64,000 nt of DNA from Macrosoma leucophasiata. Taxonomy: Eukaryota > Arthropoda > Insecta > Lepidoptera > Hedylidae. The notes under the pieces were generated by a model, which searched no databases, was not told the origin of the DNA, and saw only the letters and a list, made by a program, of their open reading frames with translations. Location: positions 806,001 to 870,000 of the forward strand of contig JAWQUS010000017.1 in NCBI GenBank assembly GCA_036365455.1, in the 5' to 3' direction. Below, piece after piece: positions 54,408-64,000 of the stretch (its first letter is position 1; each line of letters opens with the position of its first letter). The position numbers and the translations under genes were made by a program.

Positions 54408-54562
54408 AAAAAAGTTTGTTAAGCTAATACTGTAATCAACAATGATTTTCATACAATTTTTAACTCCAAATAGACACGCGTTGAAGCTTTTGAAGCTTTA
54501 TATATTTTTCCCATGGAAATAACGAAGGTATACATTAAAACCAGAATACCTATTATTAGAAC

Positions 54563-55130
54563 GGTTTCGGAGCTCGCGGGCGTAGGCACCACCGCATTAC
54601 CTAATCTACTTGCCGCTAAATAGTAGTGTTCAGCCCTAAACTGCCTCGGTAGCCTAGTGGTAGCAGGCCACTACTACTACGCTGAGGTCCTGGGTTCGAT
54701 TCCCGGGTAGGGGGTTATCAGAGATAATGGTGAAAAAGCCTTTATCTCTGGTTCTATTGGGCTTTTTCCATTTTCTGGAAATTTCCCAGTACCTCAAAGT
54801 TTGGTAATGTGCCCGGAGATGTCAACAGGTTCGCCACCTGTTACATGGGCCAAAACGTAACCGGCGAATCGTGGGTGTTTGCATGTATGCTTGAATGCAT
54901 GCATTTACCTCTGCCTACCCCTTCGGGGATTACAGGCGTGAAGTTACGTTTTCAGCCCTATCGTGATCCGGTCAGGCAGCCTTATAATTTCCGGCACAGA
55001 GGCATATTACCTTAGACCTCAGGAGTGGCAACGCATTTACATTGAAACCATGTAGATGTTTATATGCTACGGTATAACTTACCATCAATGCAAACTGTAT
55101 GCTTGTTTGCCACTTCATAACATTAAAAAA
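54563..55130 (+). repeat. SINE-R1 split by SINE-B
   Basis: Pieces 54563-54638 and 54951-55130; the 3' half is diverged. Confidence 0.85.
54639..54950 (+). mobile_element. SINE-B, 312 bp, inside SINE-R1
   Basis: Target duplication TTCAGCCCTA at 54629-54638 and 54951-54960. Boxes A and B intact. Defines the exact family ends. Confidence 0.93.
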
Positions 55131-55300
55131 CATTGGATGGTGCTATAGCTTTTCGATAGATACTTATAAAAAATCGGTTAAATGACTCCTTAGTTTTTCC
55201 CAAAGACAAAGTTACGATTAAAACTCAACAGTGACAAATTATAGTGCTTTTGTGTATGCGCAAACACAGGTGCACTCTCTATTCCCTCACTCTCTATTGT

Positions 55301-55411
55301 CGTACATCTGAACACGATAGCGCTGAACACTACCATTTAGCGGCAAGCAGATCATGTAATGCGGGGGTGCCTACGGCCGCGAATTCCGTCATTGGAGGTG
55401 CCACCAGTAAA
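55301..55411 (-). repeat. SINE-R1 5' part
   Basis: ACACTACCATTTAGCGGCAA to GGAGGTGCCACCAGT. Confidence 0.78.
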
Positions 55412-55499
55412 AATAACCTACATGGTGTCTTTACGCGGAAACATTTTTGAACACCATAAAATCTATATACATCTAGGTACAAATATATAAAATTATATG

Positions 55500-55819
55500 T
55501 ATCATGTATACATACATTTGCATTTAGTAAAAGCGGTTATTTTTATATTACAAACAGGGAGTGTCTGTTGTATGTATATATATGTATCATGTATGTATAC
55601 ATGATACATATACCAAAACAACATTTTTCTCTATTTTTGACTGTCTGTCTGTTTGTTCCGGCTAATCTCGGGAATAGCTGAACCGATTTTGACGGGACTT
55701 TCACTGGCAGATAGCTTATCTAGTAGATAGCTTCTATACTAGCTGCGCCCACGACTTCATCCGGTAGGTACTGAACAATCATACATTTTCATGCGGACGA
55801 AGTCGCAAGCACAGCTAGT
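55500..55819 (+). repeat. Composite repeat with R6
   Basis: Same layout as 34140-34380: TATACATACA..., CTGTCTGTCTGTTTG, GACGGGACTTTCACTGGCAG, then R6 at 55738-55819. Confidence 0.7.
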
Positions 55820-56203
55820 TAAATATAAAACAGCAAATCTTCCGAATAGCTACCTATTATTTTTATCAGCCCATACAAGCTTATCTTGTGCATTCAAATA
55901 TCTCAAGAGAGTATATCGAACAAAGTGCCACAGCTTATCATAAACATGGCGGAGGAAAAATGAGGAGCCATTACAGAGGTCGCAATTTGGGAGAATTATT
56001 ACCTTCCGCCCTCGGGCTTAAGGGGTGTCGGTCTATCTCAGTCCTTAATTTTTGGAGCCTGTATATTTCTTCTTGTTTTGTATAATACTAGCGGCCCGCT
56101 AGTATTAGAGAATTTTTGAAATCGGTCTAATAGTTATTGCGACTATTCAAAACAAACAAACAAACAAACAAAGAAATATTACCTCTTTATAATATTAGTT
56201 TAG

Positions 56204-56288
56204 ACTAGCTGTACCCGCGACTTCGTCCACGTGAGAAAAAATATGATTGTTCAGTATGTACCCGGATGAAGTCGTAGGCGCAGCTAGT
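56204..56288. mobile_element. R6 element
   Basis: ACTAGCTGTACCCGCGACTT at the left end, near complement at the right. An unrecognised ORF (55888-56085) precedes it. Confidence 0.8.
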
Positions 56289-56297
56289 ATAAAAGGA

Positions 56298-56329
<32 letters not shown>

Positions 56330-56345
56330 TCCTTTTATACTAGCT
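56282..56345. repeat. 64-bp perfect palindrome with (TA)n core
   Basis: AGCTAGTATAAAAGGAGTA, then TA repeats, then the exact complement. It starts inside the end of the R6 element. Confidence 0.92.
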
Positions 56346-56354
56346 AGAGCTAGA

Positions 56355-56786
56355 GTATATATATATATATATATAATTTTTGTTTGTCGGTCTGTCTGTC
56401 TATCTGTTTGGCGGGGCTAATCTTGGGAACGGCTGGACCGATTTTGACGGGACTTTCACTGGCAGATAGCTGACGTGACAAGGGGGCTACGTTTATCTCC
56501 ATACATTCATACATACATACACACCTATATACAAATAAGTAGATTGGAGTGTATCCGACCTTGACGGGACTTCCACGGGTAGGTAGCTGATGTAATAAGG
56601 AGTAACCTAGGCTACTTTTATCTCCATACATACATACATACCTACAAACAAATAAATAGAATTTGAGTGTCTCTTCCTCGATATCTTTTCTAGTTTAGGC
56701 AGCGTACGCAAAATAAGTAACTTTTCTGGTTGATTTTTTACACCTTCTGTCTGAAAAACTCAAATATATACAATTTTATATATACA

Positions 56787-56828
<42 letters not shown>

Positions 56829-57480
56829 AGAGTAGCCTAAGATACTCCTTATTCGACAGCTGGAAGTCCCGTCAAAGTCGGATACACTCCAATTCTACTT
56901 ATTTGTATGTAGGTATGTCTTAGCTCCTACTGATTATCACTCCAATTCATATTCGTATCTTTATTTTTTTTAACTTCAGTTTAAATTGGCAGCAGTTGGG
57001 CATCCGTAGTGTCACAGTTTAGGGCCCCAACATAATACCAGCGCCGGGTTTTTAATCCGGCACAATGCTGAGTTGGGGACCCTTTAGGACAATATTTAAA
57101 ATTTAGTTTTTGTTTTAGTCTTAATTAATTTTTTTTTTTTTTCTTTCTCTGTTTTGTTTTCCTTTGTGTACTTTTTTGTCCTAATAAATGTATTTTCTTT
57201 CTTCTTTCTTTCTATGTATGGAGATAAAAGTAGCCTAAGTTACTCCTTATTACATCAGCTACCTACCGGTGGAAGTCCCGTCAAAGTCGGATACACTCCA
57301 ATCTACTTATTTGTATGTAGGTATGTATGTATGTATAGATGTATGGAGATAAAAGTAGCCTTAGTTACTCCTTGTCACATCAGCTATCTGTCAGTGAAAG
57401 TCCCGTCTAAATCGGTCCAGCCGTTCCCAAGATTAGCCCCGCCAAACAGACAGACAGACAGACAAAAATTGTAAAAAATT
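56355..57480. repeat. Repeat-dense tract (R6/R7 family arms, TA arrays)
   Basis: (TA)n at 56355-56374 and 56785-56823. Several copies in both orientations of GACGGGACTTTCACTGGCAG and AAGTAGCCTAAGTTACTCCT. A LINE-like 3' end with AATAAATG at 56985-57200. No gene. Confidence 0.65.
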
Positions 57481-58600
57481 GTAAAAAATGTTGTTTTGGT
57501 ATATGTCCCGTGTATACATACAAATGCATTTAGTAAAAGCGGTTATTTTAATATTACAAACAGACACTCCAATTTTATTTATTTGTATAGATGTATAGAT
57601 TAGATTATAAACATGGAAAACGTCCACAGCGCCACAAAATGTTAGATCTACTGAAAAGTACCCAAATAAATATCTCTCACGGAAGAAGGCCAATATTGGC
57701 GAAGACATAATTGAAATCAATTGTCAAAATTTTCTAGTGACTTGACGGGTTAAGAGTGAAGAAAAATTATGAATCTGAAATTCTGAATTCAGTCATTTAA
57801 TAAGAGCCGTTTTGAGTCATTTTCACAACTCCTACATCATATACAACTTTTAATTATTAGTGACTAGCTGACTCGGAAAACTTCGTATTGCCTCAGAATT
57901 AAATAATGTGTCAAAGGTTTGATATACGAGTATACGGACTATTTACTGTATGGGAAAATGAAATTGTGGTTTTTACTACTTCCCTTCAATTTCTTCATAT
58001 TTTCTTACCTTTTAAACCTACCCTCGACTTCCAAAAATCATTCAAAACCAAAATTAGCCAAATCGGTCCGTTTTAGCGAGACTAACGAACAGCAATTGAT
58101 TTTAATATATATAGATTGAGAAGATGTTTTAAAGACAATACTCGTGTTAGTGTATTTTTCGTACAAATTTCGAATTGAAATATGAAAAACCTATACAACT
58201 ATGTACCAACTAGAAGATTCGATACCCTGTACACGTATCGAATTTTCTTTTTGATTAGTAATGCTTACTTCACTACAAGCATTGTTATTTTTTCCTTTAT
58301 CCATGACACTTGTAAAGTCAGTTTTTACACTCCTATTTGTTCAGCGCTCGACGATGATACGCAAGTTTATGAGAACCATTCATTCCAACCAATCCGTCGT
58401 CATTTCAATCGGAATACGTGTAGCTGGACAAAAATCCTGGCCTCATCCAGCGATGGCATGCTTCCTTCACCAGGACCTTAGTTCACCTCATGGCCTCCCA
58501 TGGCTATGTTTTGTCTTCCGCTACGCGTCCACAACTCAAGAACGCTTTCATCCAATGGACATCGGATCTTCGAGCTTCGTACCCTAATGAGAACCAAAGT
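57481..58600. other. Unassigned, with short ORFs
   Basis: 57865-58110 repeats the 34780 block. The ORFs at 58182-58481 and 58261-58587 overlap in different frames and have no recognisable domain. Confidence 0.4.
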
Positions 58601-58611
58601 AATCAATATTA

Positions 58612-58929
58612 AAACGTAACTTCACGTCTGTGATCCCCGAAGGGGTAGGCAGAGGTAAATGCATACATTCAAACATACAAACAGCAAACACTCACGATTC
58701 ACCGGTTACGTTAAATAACATTTTATCTCATGTAATAGGAGGCGAGCTTGTTGACATCTCTGGGCATATTACCAAACGAGGTACTGGGAAATTTCCAGAA
58801 AATTGAAAAAACCCAAAACAACCAGATATAAAGGACTTTACATCATTATCTCGGATAGCCCCTACCCGGAAATGGAACCCAGGACCTCAGTGTAGTAGTA
58901 GTGTCCTGCTGATCACTAGGCTACCGAGC
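58612..58929 (-). mobile_element. SINE-B, minus strand
   Basis: 8-bp duplication CAATATTA at 58604-58611 and 58930-58937. Tail, body and a diverged head are all present. Confidence 0.88.
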
Positions 58930-58937
58930 CAATATTA

Positions 58938-59070
58938 GGTATCTTCACGCCAGGTCCCTAACGGGGTAGGCAAAGAGTGTGGAGCGCCAGATATCTCCGG
59001 TCCTGACATACCTCTCTTGCCTCGTCTACCTTCATTATTCTCTTTATACATGCACGCCGATTCCTAAGCC
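58938..59070 (-). mobile_element. RTE-like LINE 3' fragment (R12)
   Basis: Minus strand reads a DRRYLALHTLCLPR-like carboxyl end and finishes CCCGTTAGGGACCTGGCGTG. The same CAATATTA follows at 59071-59078, so three copies of the target flank two insertions. Confidence 0.75.
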
Positions 59071-59094
59071 AATATTAGCGAGAAATAATAGCGA

Positions 59095-59325
59095 GAAGTT
59101 GCTTGAGTTTCGCTGTTTGATGGTCTAATATCGGCTGGTTCGTTTCATATGCGGATCTCCTCGCAGGGAAATGCCGAATATAAAATTCGTCGTTGCTCTG
59201 TGCGTAGACTTGAGCTTTCTTTTGAGGTCCATAAGTAAACGACCACGTTTCAGTTCCGTATATTATCGCTGTGACGCGTGAGACTGATGAGTAATAATTG
59301 TACGAAATTATAATGTATTCCACAA
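59095..59325 (-). repeat. Degraded RTE ORF2 fragment
   Basis: Reads VTAIIYGTETWSFTYG and a shifted remnant of the DRIRNEEIR / AKLKQ region. Dead. Confidence 0.65.
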
Positions 59326-59347
59326 AACCAGCAACTTACAAAGCTTT

Positions 59348-59646
59348 TACTGCTGATAGAGTTCCAGTGTACCTACACTGGGTTGCTACGCTTGAGAGTG
59401 TAAGCACCACCGCATATAACCTAATCTCTCTGCCACCACATGGTAGTGTTCGGCACTATCGTGTTAAGGTTTGATAGTAATGTATGGTCCCGTACTAACC
59501 ATCACAGACACAACAACTTATGTCTAAAGGTGGCAACGCGTTTGTATTTTGACCTCTGGTTTTTGTGAAAATGTCTATAGGCTGTAGTCATCACTGAACA
59601 TCCATGTAAGCTGCACGCTTGTTTACCACATTCATTACAAAAAAAA
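59348..59646 (+). repeat. SINE-R1, full length but diverged
   Basis: ACTGCTGATAGAG start, A tail at 59636-59646. 59647-60000 has one unrecognised 76-aa ORF (59657-59887). Confidence 0.82.
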
Positions 59647-60000
59647 GGGTCTTGGATTGAATATCAAAACGACTGTACCGCGTAAGACAAAAGGAGCGAA
59701 CCCTAAAATTAGTGAAAAGTCTATGAAGAAACCTTGTTTCTCAAAGTTTTTAATCGACTTAATTTTTTGGGAGGCAGATTACGCCACATTAACGTTTCTT
59801 GAACATTTCTTTGCTAAAAACGGTAATTCGAAAGTACTTTCAAGTTTTTATGATTTAATTGAAATTATGATTATAACTTTTGGCTAAATTTTATGGGGCG
59901 TAAAGTTAGAACACAAATAGAATTAGCCAACAATTTTGATTTGAAGGGAGGAATTCTGTATAGACGTACAGGTTTTGTAAATTTTATGTATCTACTGCAT

Positions 60001-60307
60001 ATGGTGGTAAAGCTCTAGAGACGGAGCTCGCGGGCGTAGGCACCACCGCATTACCTAATATACTTACCGCTAAAAGGTAGTGTTCAGCACTATCGTGTTC
60101 CGGTTAGGTGGGAATGTACGGCCCTGTAATTTCCGGCACAGAGGCATAACACCTTAGGCCTCAGGAGTGGTAACGCATCTGCATTTTGATCTTGGTCTTT
60201 GTGTCTGTGTGGTGTCTTGGATCTATTGTGGTGTCTAAAGGCTGCAGTCATTACTTAACATCAATGTAAACTGCATACTTGTTTGCCAGTTCCATGATAT
60301 AAAAAAA
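60001..60307 (+). repeat. SINE-R1, full length
   Basis: Complete with a ~25-bp insertion near 60205-60230 and an A tail. Rightmost copy. Confidence 0.88.
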
Positions 60308-60782
60308 TATGGAAGTGTGAAGCAAACCTCCATTACCTCCTCTAAATTAATCACTCTTTATACATACACGCACATTCAGAAAGACTCTTGACAATCTTAA
60401 AATATTAGGGCAATGTCTTTCTGGGCCTCTACAAACTTCCACATTCGAATCGTTAATCTGTTTTATCATTCACGCATTCAACGTTATTTCTATGCCCGAA
60501 CCATTGAAGCATGTTTTTTATTTTTAACCGTGGCATTGGTATCATTATAAATTGTCTTTCACCGGGAAATTCATCAGAAAAGGTGATACTGTCTACACCT
60601 TGGAGCTCCCTGGAACCCTTCATCAAATAACGAATTCCCTGAGAAATATTTCCTCAATAAATTTTTCGCTCGTGGGTAGTTGTAAGTTAAGCAGCTTTAG
60701 AATTTACTCTCTCATTTTATCTCAAAATTAATTACATTTACATTATTTTCGGACTTAAATTTATGATTTACCTTATGATCTA

Positions 60783-61634
60783 GTGAAATCTGCCCACCAG
60801 CAACTGTTTAATCTCAATTTTCAACACTTATCAACCAAATTAAACCATTTTTATTTCAATCACTTTCACACACAACAATTTTTCAAAATGGAGTCTGTTA
60901 AAGAATCCCTGGCAGCTATGGCTGACATGTTCAATAGAAGGATGGATGATTTTCAGCAGGGTCTGCAAAAAACACATTTATCTTCCCCCTCTTTGTCATC
61001 AGTCACTACGGAATTTCATGACTTCAGAAATTTCATGTTGTTGGCTCTGGGGACATTGCAGCGACAAGTAGAGTTCCTGACTGTTCAAATTGACAGACAG
61101 GAGACCAGGAGCCGCCGTAAAATGTTACTGCTTCATGGAGTGCCCGAGGGTAAAGATGAGGTCATCCAAAATGTTGTACTCGGGCTAGTCGAAGACAAGT
61201 TGGATATTCCGGACTTCACGACGTCGTGCATGTCACGTTGTAGTCGCATGGGTGGGCGTACAGGAAGTAAGCCCCGGCCCATTCTGTTGAAATTTAAAGA
61301 AGCTGCCTTTCGAAATAAAGTGTGGTATAATAAGACCAACTTCAAGGGTTCAGGTGTCACTGTTTCGGAATTCCTGACTAAACCCAGACATGAAGTTTTT
61401 CTGCAAGCTCGCAAATGCTTCGGAATCAGTAAGTGTTGGACCAGAGAAGGTATCATTTTCGTCATCACTCCCGATGGTATGCGGCACAGCTTCGAATCCC
61501 AAGCCGAGCTCGACGCCATATCAAGTAAGCTGATACAGGACACTGCGCCAGCCTCCAAGAGCAACTCGTCTAAGGCGAAGGTCTTGGACAAGCCCAATGA
61601 AACTCGGGTGAAGCGCGTTGCATCTAAGAAGTAA
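60783..61634 (+). CDS. LINE ORF1 protein
   Basis: 283 codons from the first start; an internal ATG at 60888 (MESVKESLAAMADMFNRRMD) is a likelier start because the residues before it look like untranslated leader. A predicted helical amino region is followed by SRRKMLLLHGVPEG and RPILLKFKEAAFRNKVWYNK, an RNA-recognition-like fold as in L1-type ORF1 proteins. A Lys/Ser-rich basic tail ends KRVASKK. Expected role: binding of the element RNA. The 826-nt gap to ORF2 is long. Confidence 0.8.
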   Translation: MKSAHQQLFNLNFQHLSTKLNHFYFNHFHTQQFFKMESVKESLAAMADMFNRRMDDFQQGLQKTHLSSPSLSSVTTEFHDFRNFMLLALGTLQRQVEFLTVQIDRQETRSRRKMLLLHGVPEGKDEVIQNVVLGLVEDKLDIPDFTTSCMSRCSRMGGRTGSKPRPILLKFKEAAFRNKVWYNKTNFKGSGVTVSEFLTKPRHEVFLQARKCFGISKCWTREGIIFVITPDGMRHSFESQAELDAISSKLIQDTAPASKSNSSKAKVLDKPNETRVKRVASKK

Positions 61635-62460
61635 GATGATTGATGTCACTCCCTCTAAGTGTTTTTGTTTGTGTTTGTCTACTTTTTCTTTCGTAGTCCA
61701 AGAAGGTAAACAACTTAACAATTAGATAATTTTACTAACACAGACCGCAATATTTGTATACTTTTTGCACAGACCATTAATTGCCAGTTTTTCTAATATC
61801 AATCATAATTTTTCTAATTTCAATTCTATTAACCTGTCATCTGTCAATCTGTCACTTTTACTTTTATCTTTCTATCCACCCACAGACTACTAATGACATT
61901 AATTGTTGCTTTGTGTCACAGACTACGTATTTTGTGTTTGGATTACTTGCAATATTATTGGCACAGGTCACAGCTTATTAATTATGTATTATTAATATTT
62001 TTATTTCTTATTATTATTATTTTTTTTCTCTTCTTTGTCTTCTGTTTTTGCCTATGTTTTCGACTAATTAAATAACTTTGTGCTTCTTCATTAAATTAGG
62101 GCTATCACAGACTAATGTGCTAATGAATTTTTGTATTAAACTATGTAAGTAGTTGTTCTGCATATTGATTGACGCTTTTGCTTGTAATCTTTATCTATTG
62201 TTTGCTATCTTGGCGATGCTTTCTATTGTTAACTGTCCATATTTATTATTATTTTCTTTTCTTTTTTTATTTTGTGTGTTTGGTGTTATACTTACAATGT
62301 AAACAGATAGCTGGTGGGTTTAAAAGGAATCTTAGGTTAGCGAAATTCGTAATTAGGTATAATTTTAGTATTTTAGAATCTGAATAGAATAATATTAATA
62401 GCTGTATATTTTTATTAGTTAAAACTAAAGTAACCGATTTATTATATTACTTAAGTAACT

Positions 62461-64000
62461 ATGAGCTGCAATAATAGTGATCAGGATGATGATTTTTGCT
62501 CCTTGTCTTCTTCTCAGAGTGGATTGAGTAGTGACAGCTTTGCAAGTATCCCCTCTCTCTTTGAAACCCTTAGTGCATCTTTCTCAGATATGACGAAAAA
62601 TTTCAATATTATCCATATCAATGCCCAAAGTATCCCTGCACATTATCCAGATATGTTGGCATCTTTCGATAATAAAAATATTCACGCCATTTTGGTATCC
62701 GAAACATGGCTCAAGTCGTGTCTGCCATCTAGTTCATATTCTCTGCCAGGATTTAATTTAATTAGGAATGATCGAATAAATAGAACGGGTGGTGGCGTTG
62801 CTATATATCTGCGTTCCCATATACCATTCACTGTTATAAATATTTCTCCTCAGTTGAATGATACCGCCGAGTATTTATTTATTGAAATTAATCTCTCTAC
62901 CACCAAATGTCTTCTTGGTGTTTTTTATAGCCCATCGTCAACCATTAATTATTTTTCCTCCTTTGAGGAAACCTTAGAGGAGCTCCTGCCTCGTTACAGT
63001 CACTCCATTATTTTAGGTGACTTCAATACATGTCTCCTTAAAAATGACACAAGGTCTTCTCGTCTTAAATCCTTACTTAACTCTGCTAATATGCATTTAC
63101 TTCCGTCATCCGCCACACATTTTTTTCCAAATTGCTCTCCTTCTCTTTTGGACTTAGCCATTGTATCTTCAATTGACCATGTTGTTAAGCATGGCCAATG
63201 CTCAGCCGATGCTTTTTCGTATCATGACCTACTATATGTGTCTTATCGAATCCGACCCCCTAAAGCAAAAGCTAAAATTCTCTTGCTACGTAATTTTAGT
63301 GGTATGGACGTGGAGAAACTTCGAGAGGATGCAATTAAAATCGATTGGTCGATAATTGACACTAAGGATGATGTAACTGATAAAATTAATTTGTTTAATT
63401 CCTTTATTATGCAACTGTTTGATGTACATGCCCCAGTTCGACCAGTCCGTGTAAGACATCTTCCGGCTCCTTGGCTTACAGACGATATCAGGGCGTTAAT
63501 CATGAAAAAGAATAAGGCAAAAAGTAAATTTAAAAAGAATACGAATGATAGGAATCGCCAAAACTATGTTTTACTTAGAAATCACTGCAATAAGGTGTGT
63601 AGAGATGCACAACGACGCCACATCTATAAATCAGTTTCAAATGGTGATCCAGCTAAGGTATGGAAATTTTTAAAGTCTATAGGAGTTGGGAAATCCAATT
63701 TTGATTCCAATTTTCTACTTCAAAACAATATAGATTTTAATCAGCTTAATCTGCATTTCTCATCGTCTGCCTTCATCGATGGCATCAAAAAACTTGACAC
63801 GTTACACCTTCTTTCAACGTTCCCAACCCCTGACAGTCCTCTTTTTTCATTTGAACAATTCTCTGATCGTGATGTTAAGAAGAATATTCATTCCATTGAC
63901 TCCGATGCTGTTGGCAGTGATAACGTTAGCCGTAAAATGATTCTCCCTATAATTGATACCCTCATTCCCATCATTACCTCTATCCTCAACTATTCTATAG
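62461..64000 (+). CDS. LINE ORF2, endonuclease and start of RT (truncated by window end)
   Basis: Open for 513 codons to the window end. A Ser/Asp-rich lead (MSCNNSDQDDDF) precedes the endonuclease: NIIHINAQSIP, ILVSETWLK (catalytic Glu), GGGVAIYLRS, HSIILGDFNT, SLLDLAIVSS and SYHDLLYVSY (His). Then follows a linker with PWLTDDIRALI and YVLLRNHCNKVCRDAQRRH, typical of Jockey/CR1 proteins just before the RT. All endonuclease landmarks are present, so the element could be functional. RT motifs lie to the right. Confidence 0.88.
   Translation, partial: MSCNNSDQDDDFCSLSSSQSGLSSDSFASIPSLFETLSASFSDMTKNFNIIHINAQSIPAHYPDMLASFDNKNIHAILVSETWLKSCLPSSSYSLPGFNLIRNDRINRTGGGVAIYLRSHIPFTVINISPQLNDTAEYLFIEINLSTTKCLLGVFYSPSSTINYFSSFEETLEELLPRYSHSIILGDFNTCLLKNDTRSSRLKSLLNSANMHLLPSSATHFFPNCSPSLLDLAIVSSIDHVVKHGQCSADAFSYHDLLYVSYRIRPPKAKAKILLLRNFSGMDVEKLREDAIKIDWSIIDTKDDVTDKINLFNSFIMQLFDVHAPVRPVRVRHLPAPWLTDDIRALIMKKNKAKSKFKKNTNDRNRQNYVLLRNHCNKVCRDAQRRHIYKSVSNGDPAKVWKFLKSIGVGKSNFDSNFLLQNNIDFNQLNLHFSSSAFIDGIKKLDTLHLLSTFPTPDSPLFSFEQFSDRDVKKNIHSIDSDAVGSDNVSRKMILPIIDTLIPIITSILNYSI

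Larger units (their letters stand above)
60640..64000 (+). mobile_element. CR1/Jockey-superfamily LINE running off the right edge
   Basis: Two open frames in LINE order (ORF1, then an endonuclease-RT ORF2). The left boundary is not defined; the value given is a guess before ORF1. 60308-60640 is unassigned. No stop or frameshift is seen in either frame. Confidence 0.8.

Noticed and set aside
1..64000. CRISPR arrays, phage islands or bacterial operons.
   Set aside because: The window is clearly eukaryotic; repeats are dispersed and not regularly spaced.

Overview
The window is intron-rich, AT-rich eukaryotic DNA crowded with transposable elements. It most likely comes from a lepidopteran insect. 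The reasons are GT-AG introns, tRNA-headed SINEs, RTE-like and CR1/Jockey-like LINEs, mariner elements, and the short inverted-repeat element starting ACTAGCTGYGCCC that I recognise from butterfly and moth introns. No bacterial operon, rRNA, CRISPR array or functional tRNA gene is visible.

The host genes are two paralogous 12-helix transporters of the SLC17 / insect 'putative inorganic phosphate cotransporter' (sialin-like) family, arranged head to head. Copy A is on the minus strand: its start codon is at 9151, seven coding exons reach 262, and its 3' part lies left of the window. Copy B is on the plus strand: it starts at 18503, ends at 50283, has eleven coding exons and encodes 468 aa. Exons 2 to 7 have exactly the same lengths in both copies (122, 180, 139, 218, 150 and 133 nt), and both start with a micro-exon that I found by matching splice phase. 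Copy B is open with canonical splice sites. Copy A has a weak donor after exon 5. A C-terminal regucalcin/SMP-30 fragment lies 155 bp past the copy B stop and seems to have lost its splice acceptor.

The rest is mostly mobile DNA. I count about 30 copies or pieces of one ~290-bp poly(A)-tailed family (named SINE-R1 here), seven of a tRNA-headed SINE (SINE-B), and several MITE families, two of them nested. There is a 4.04-kb LINE in intron 1 of copy B with a 10-bp target duplication and one frameshift, a mariner with one in-frame stop, a 5'-truncated mariner relative, and several RTE-type 3' fragments with exact target duplications. At the right edge is a LINE whose ORF1 and ORF2 are both open. 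Nested insertions give a readable history, the clearest being 19.1-24.0 kb, where one SINE-R1 holds a LINE and a SINE-B that itself holds a fourth element.

Layout: 0.26-9.15 kb copy A; 9.15-18.5 kb shared upstream region with MITEs and SINE pieces; 18.5-50.3 kb copy B with TE-filled introns; 50.4-50.8 kb regucalcin remnant; 51-60.3 kb SINE/MITE/microsatellite desert; 60.8-64 kb LINE. I found no convincing new gene system. The most useful observations are the paralogue pair, the SINE-LINE tail sharing, the nested insertions and the recurrent snap-back inverted duplications.
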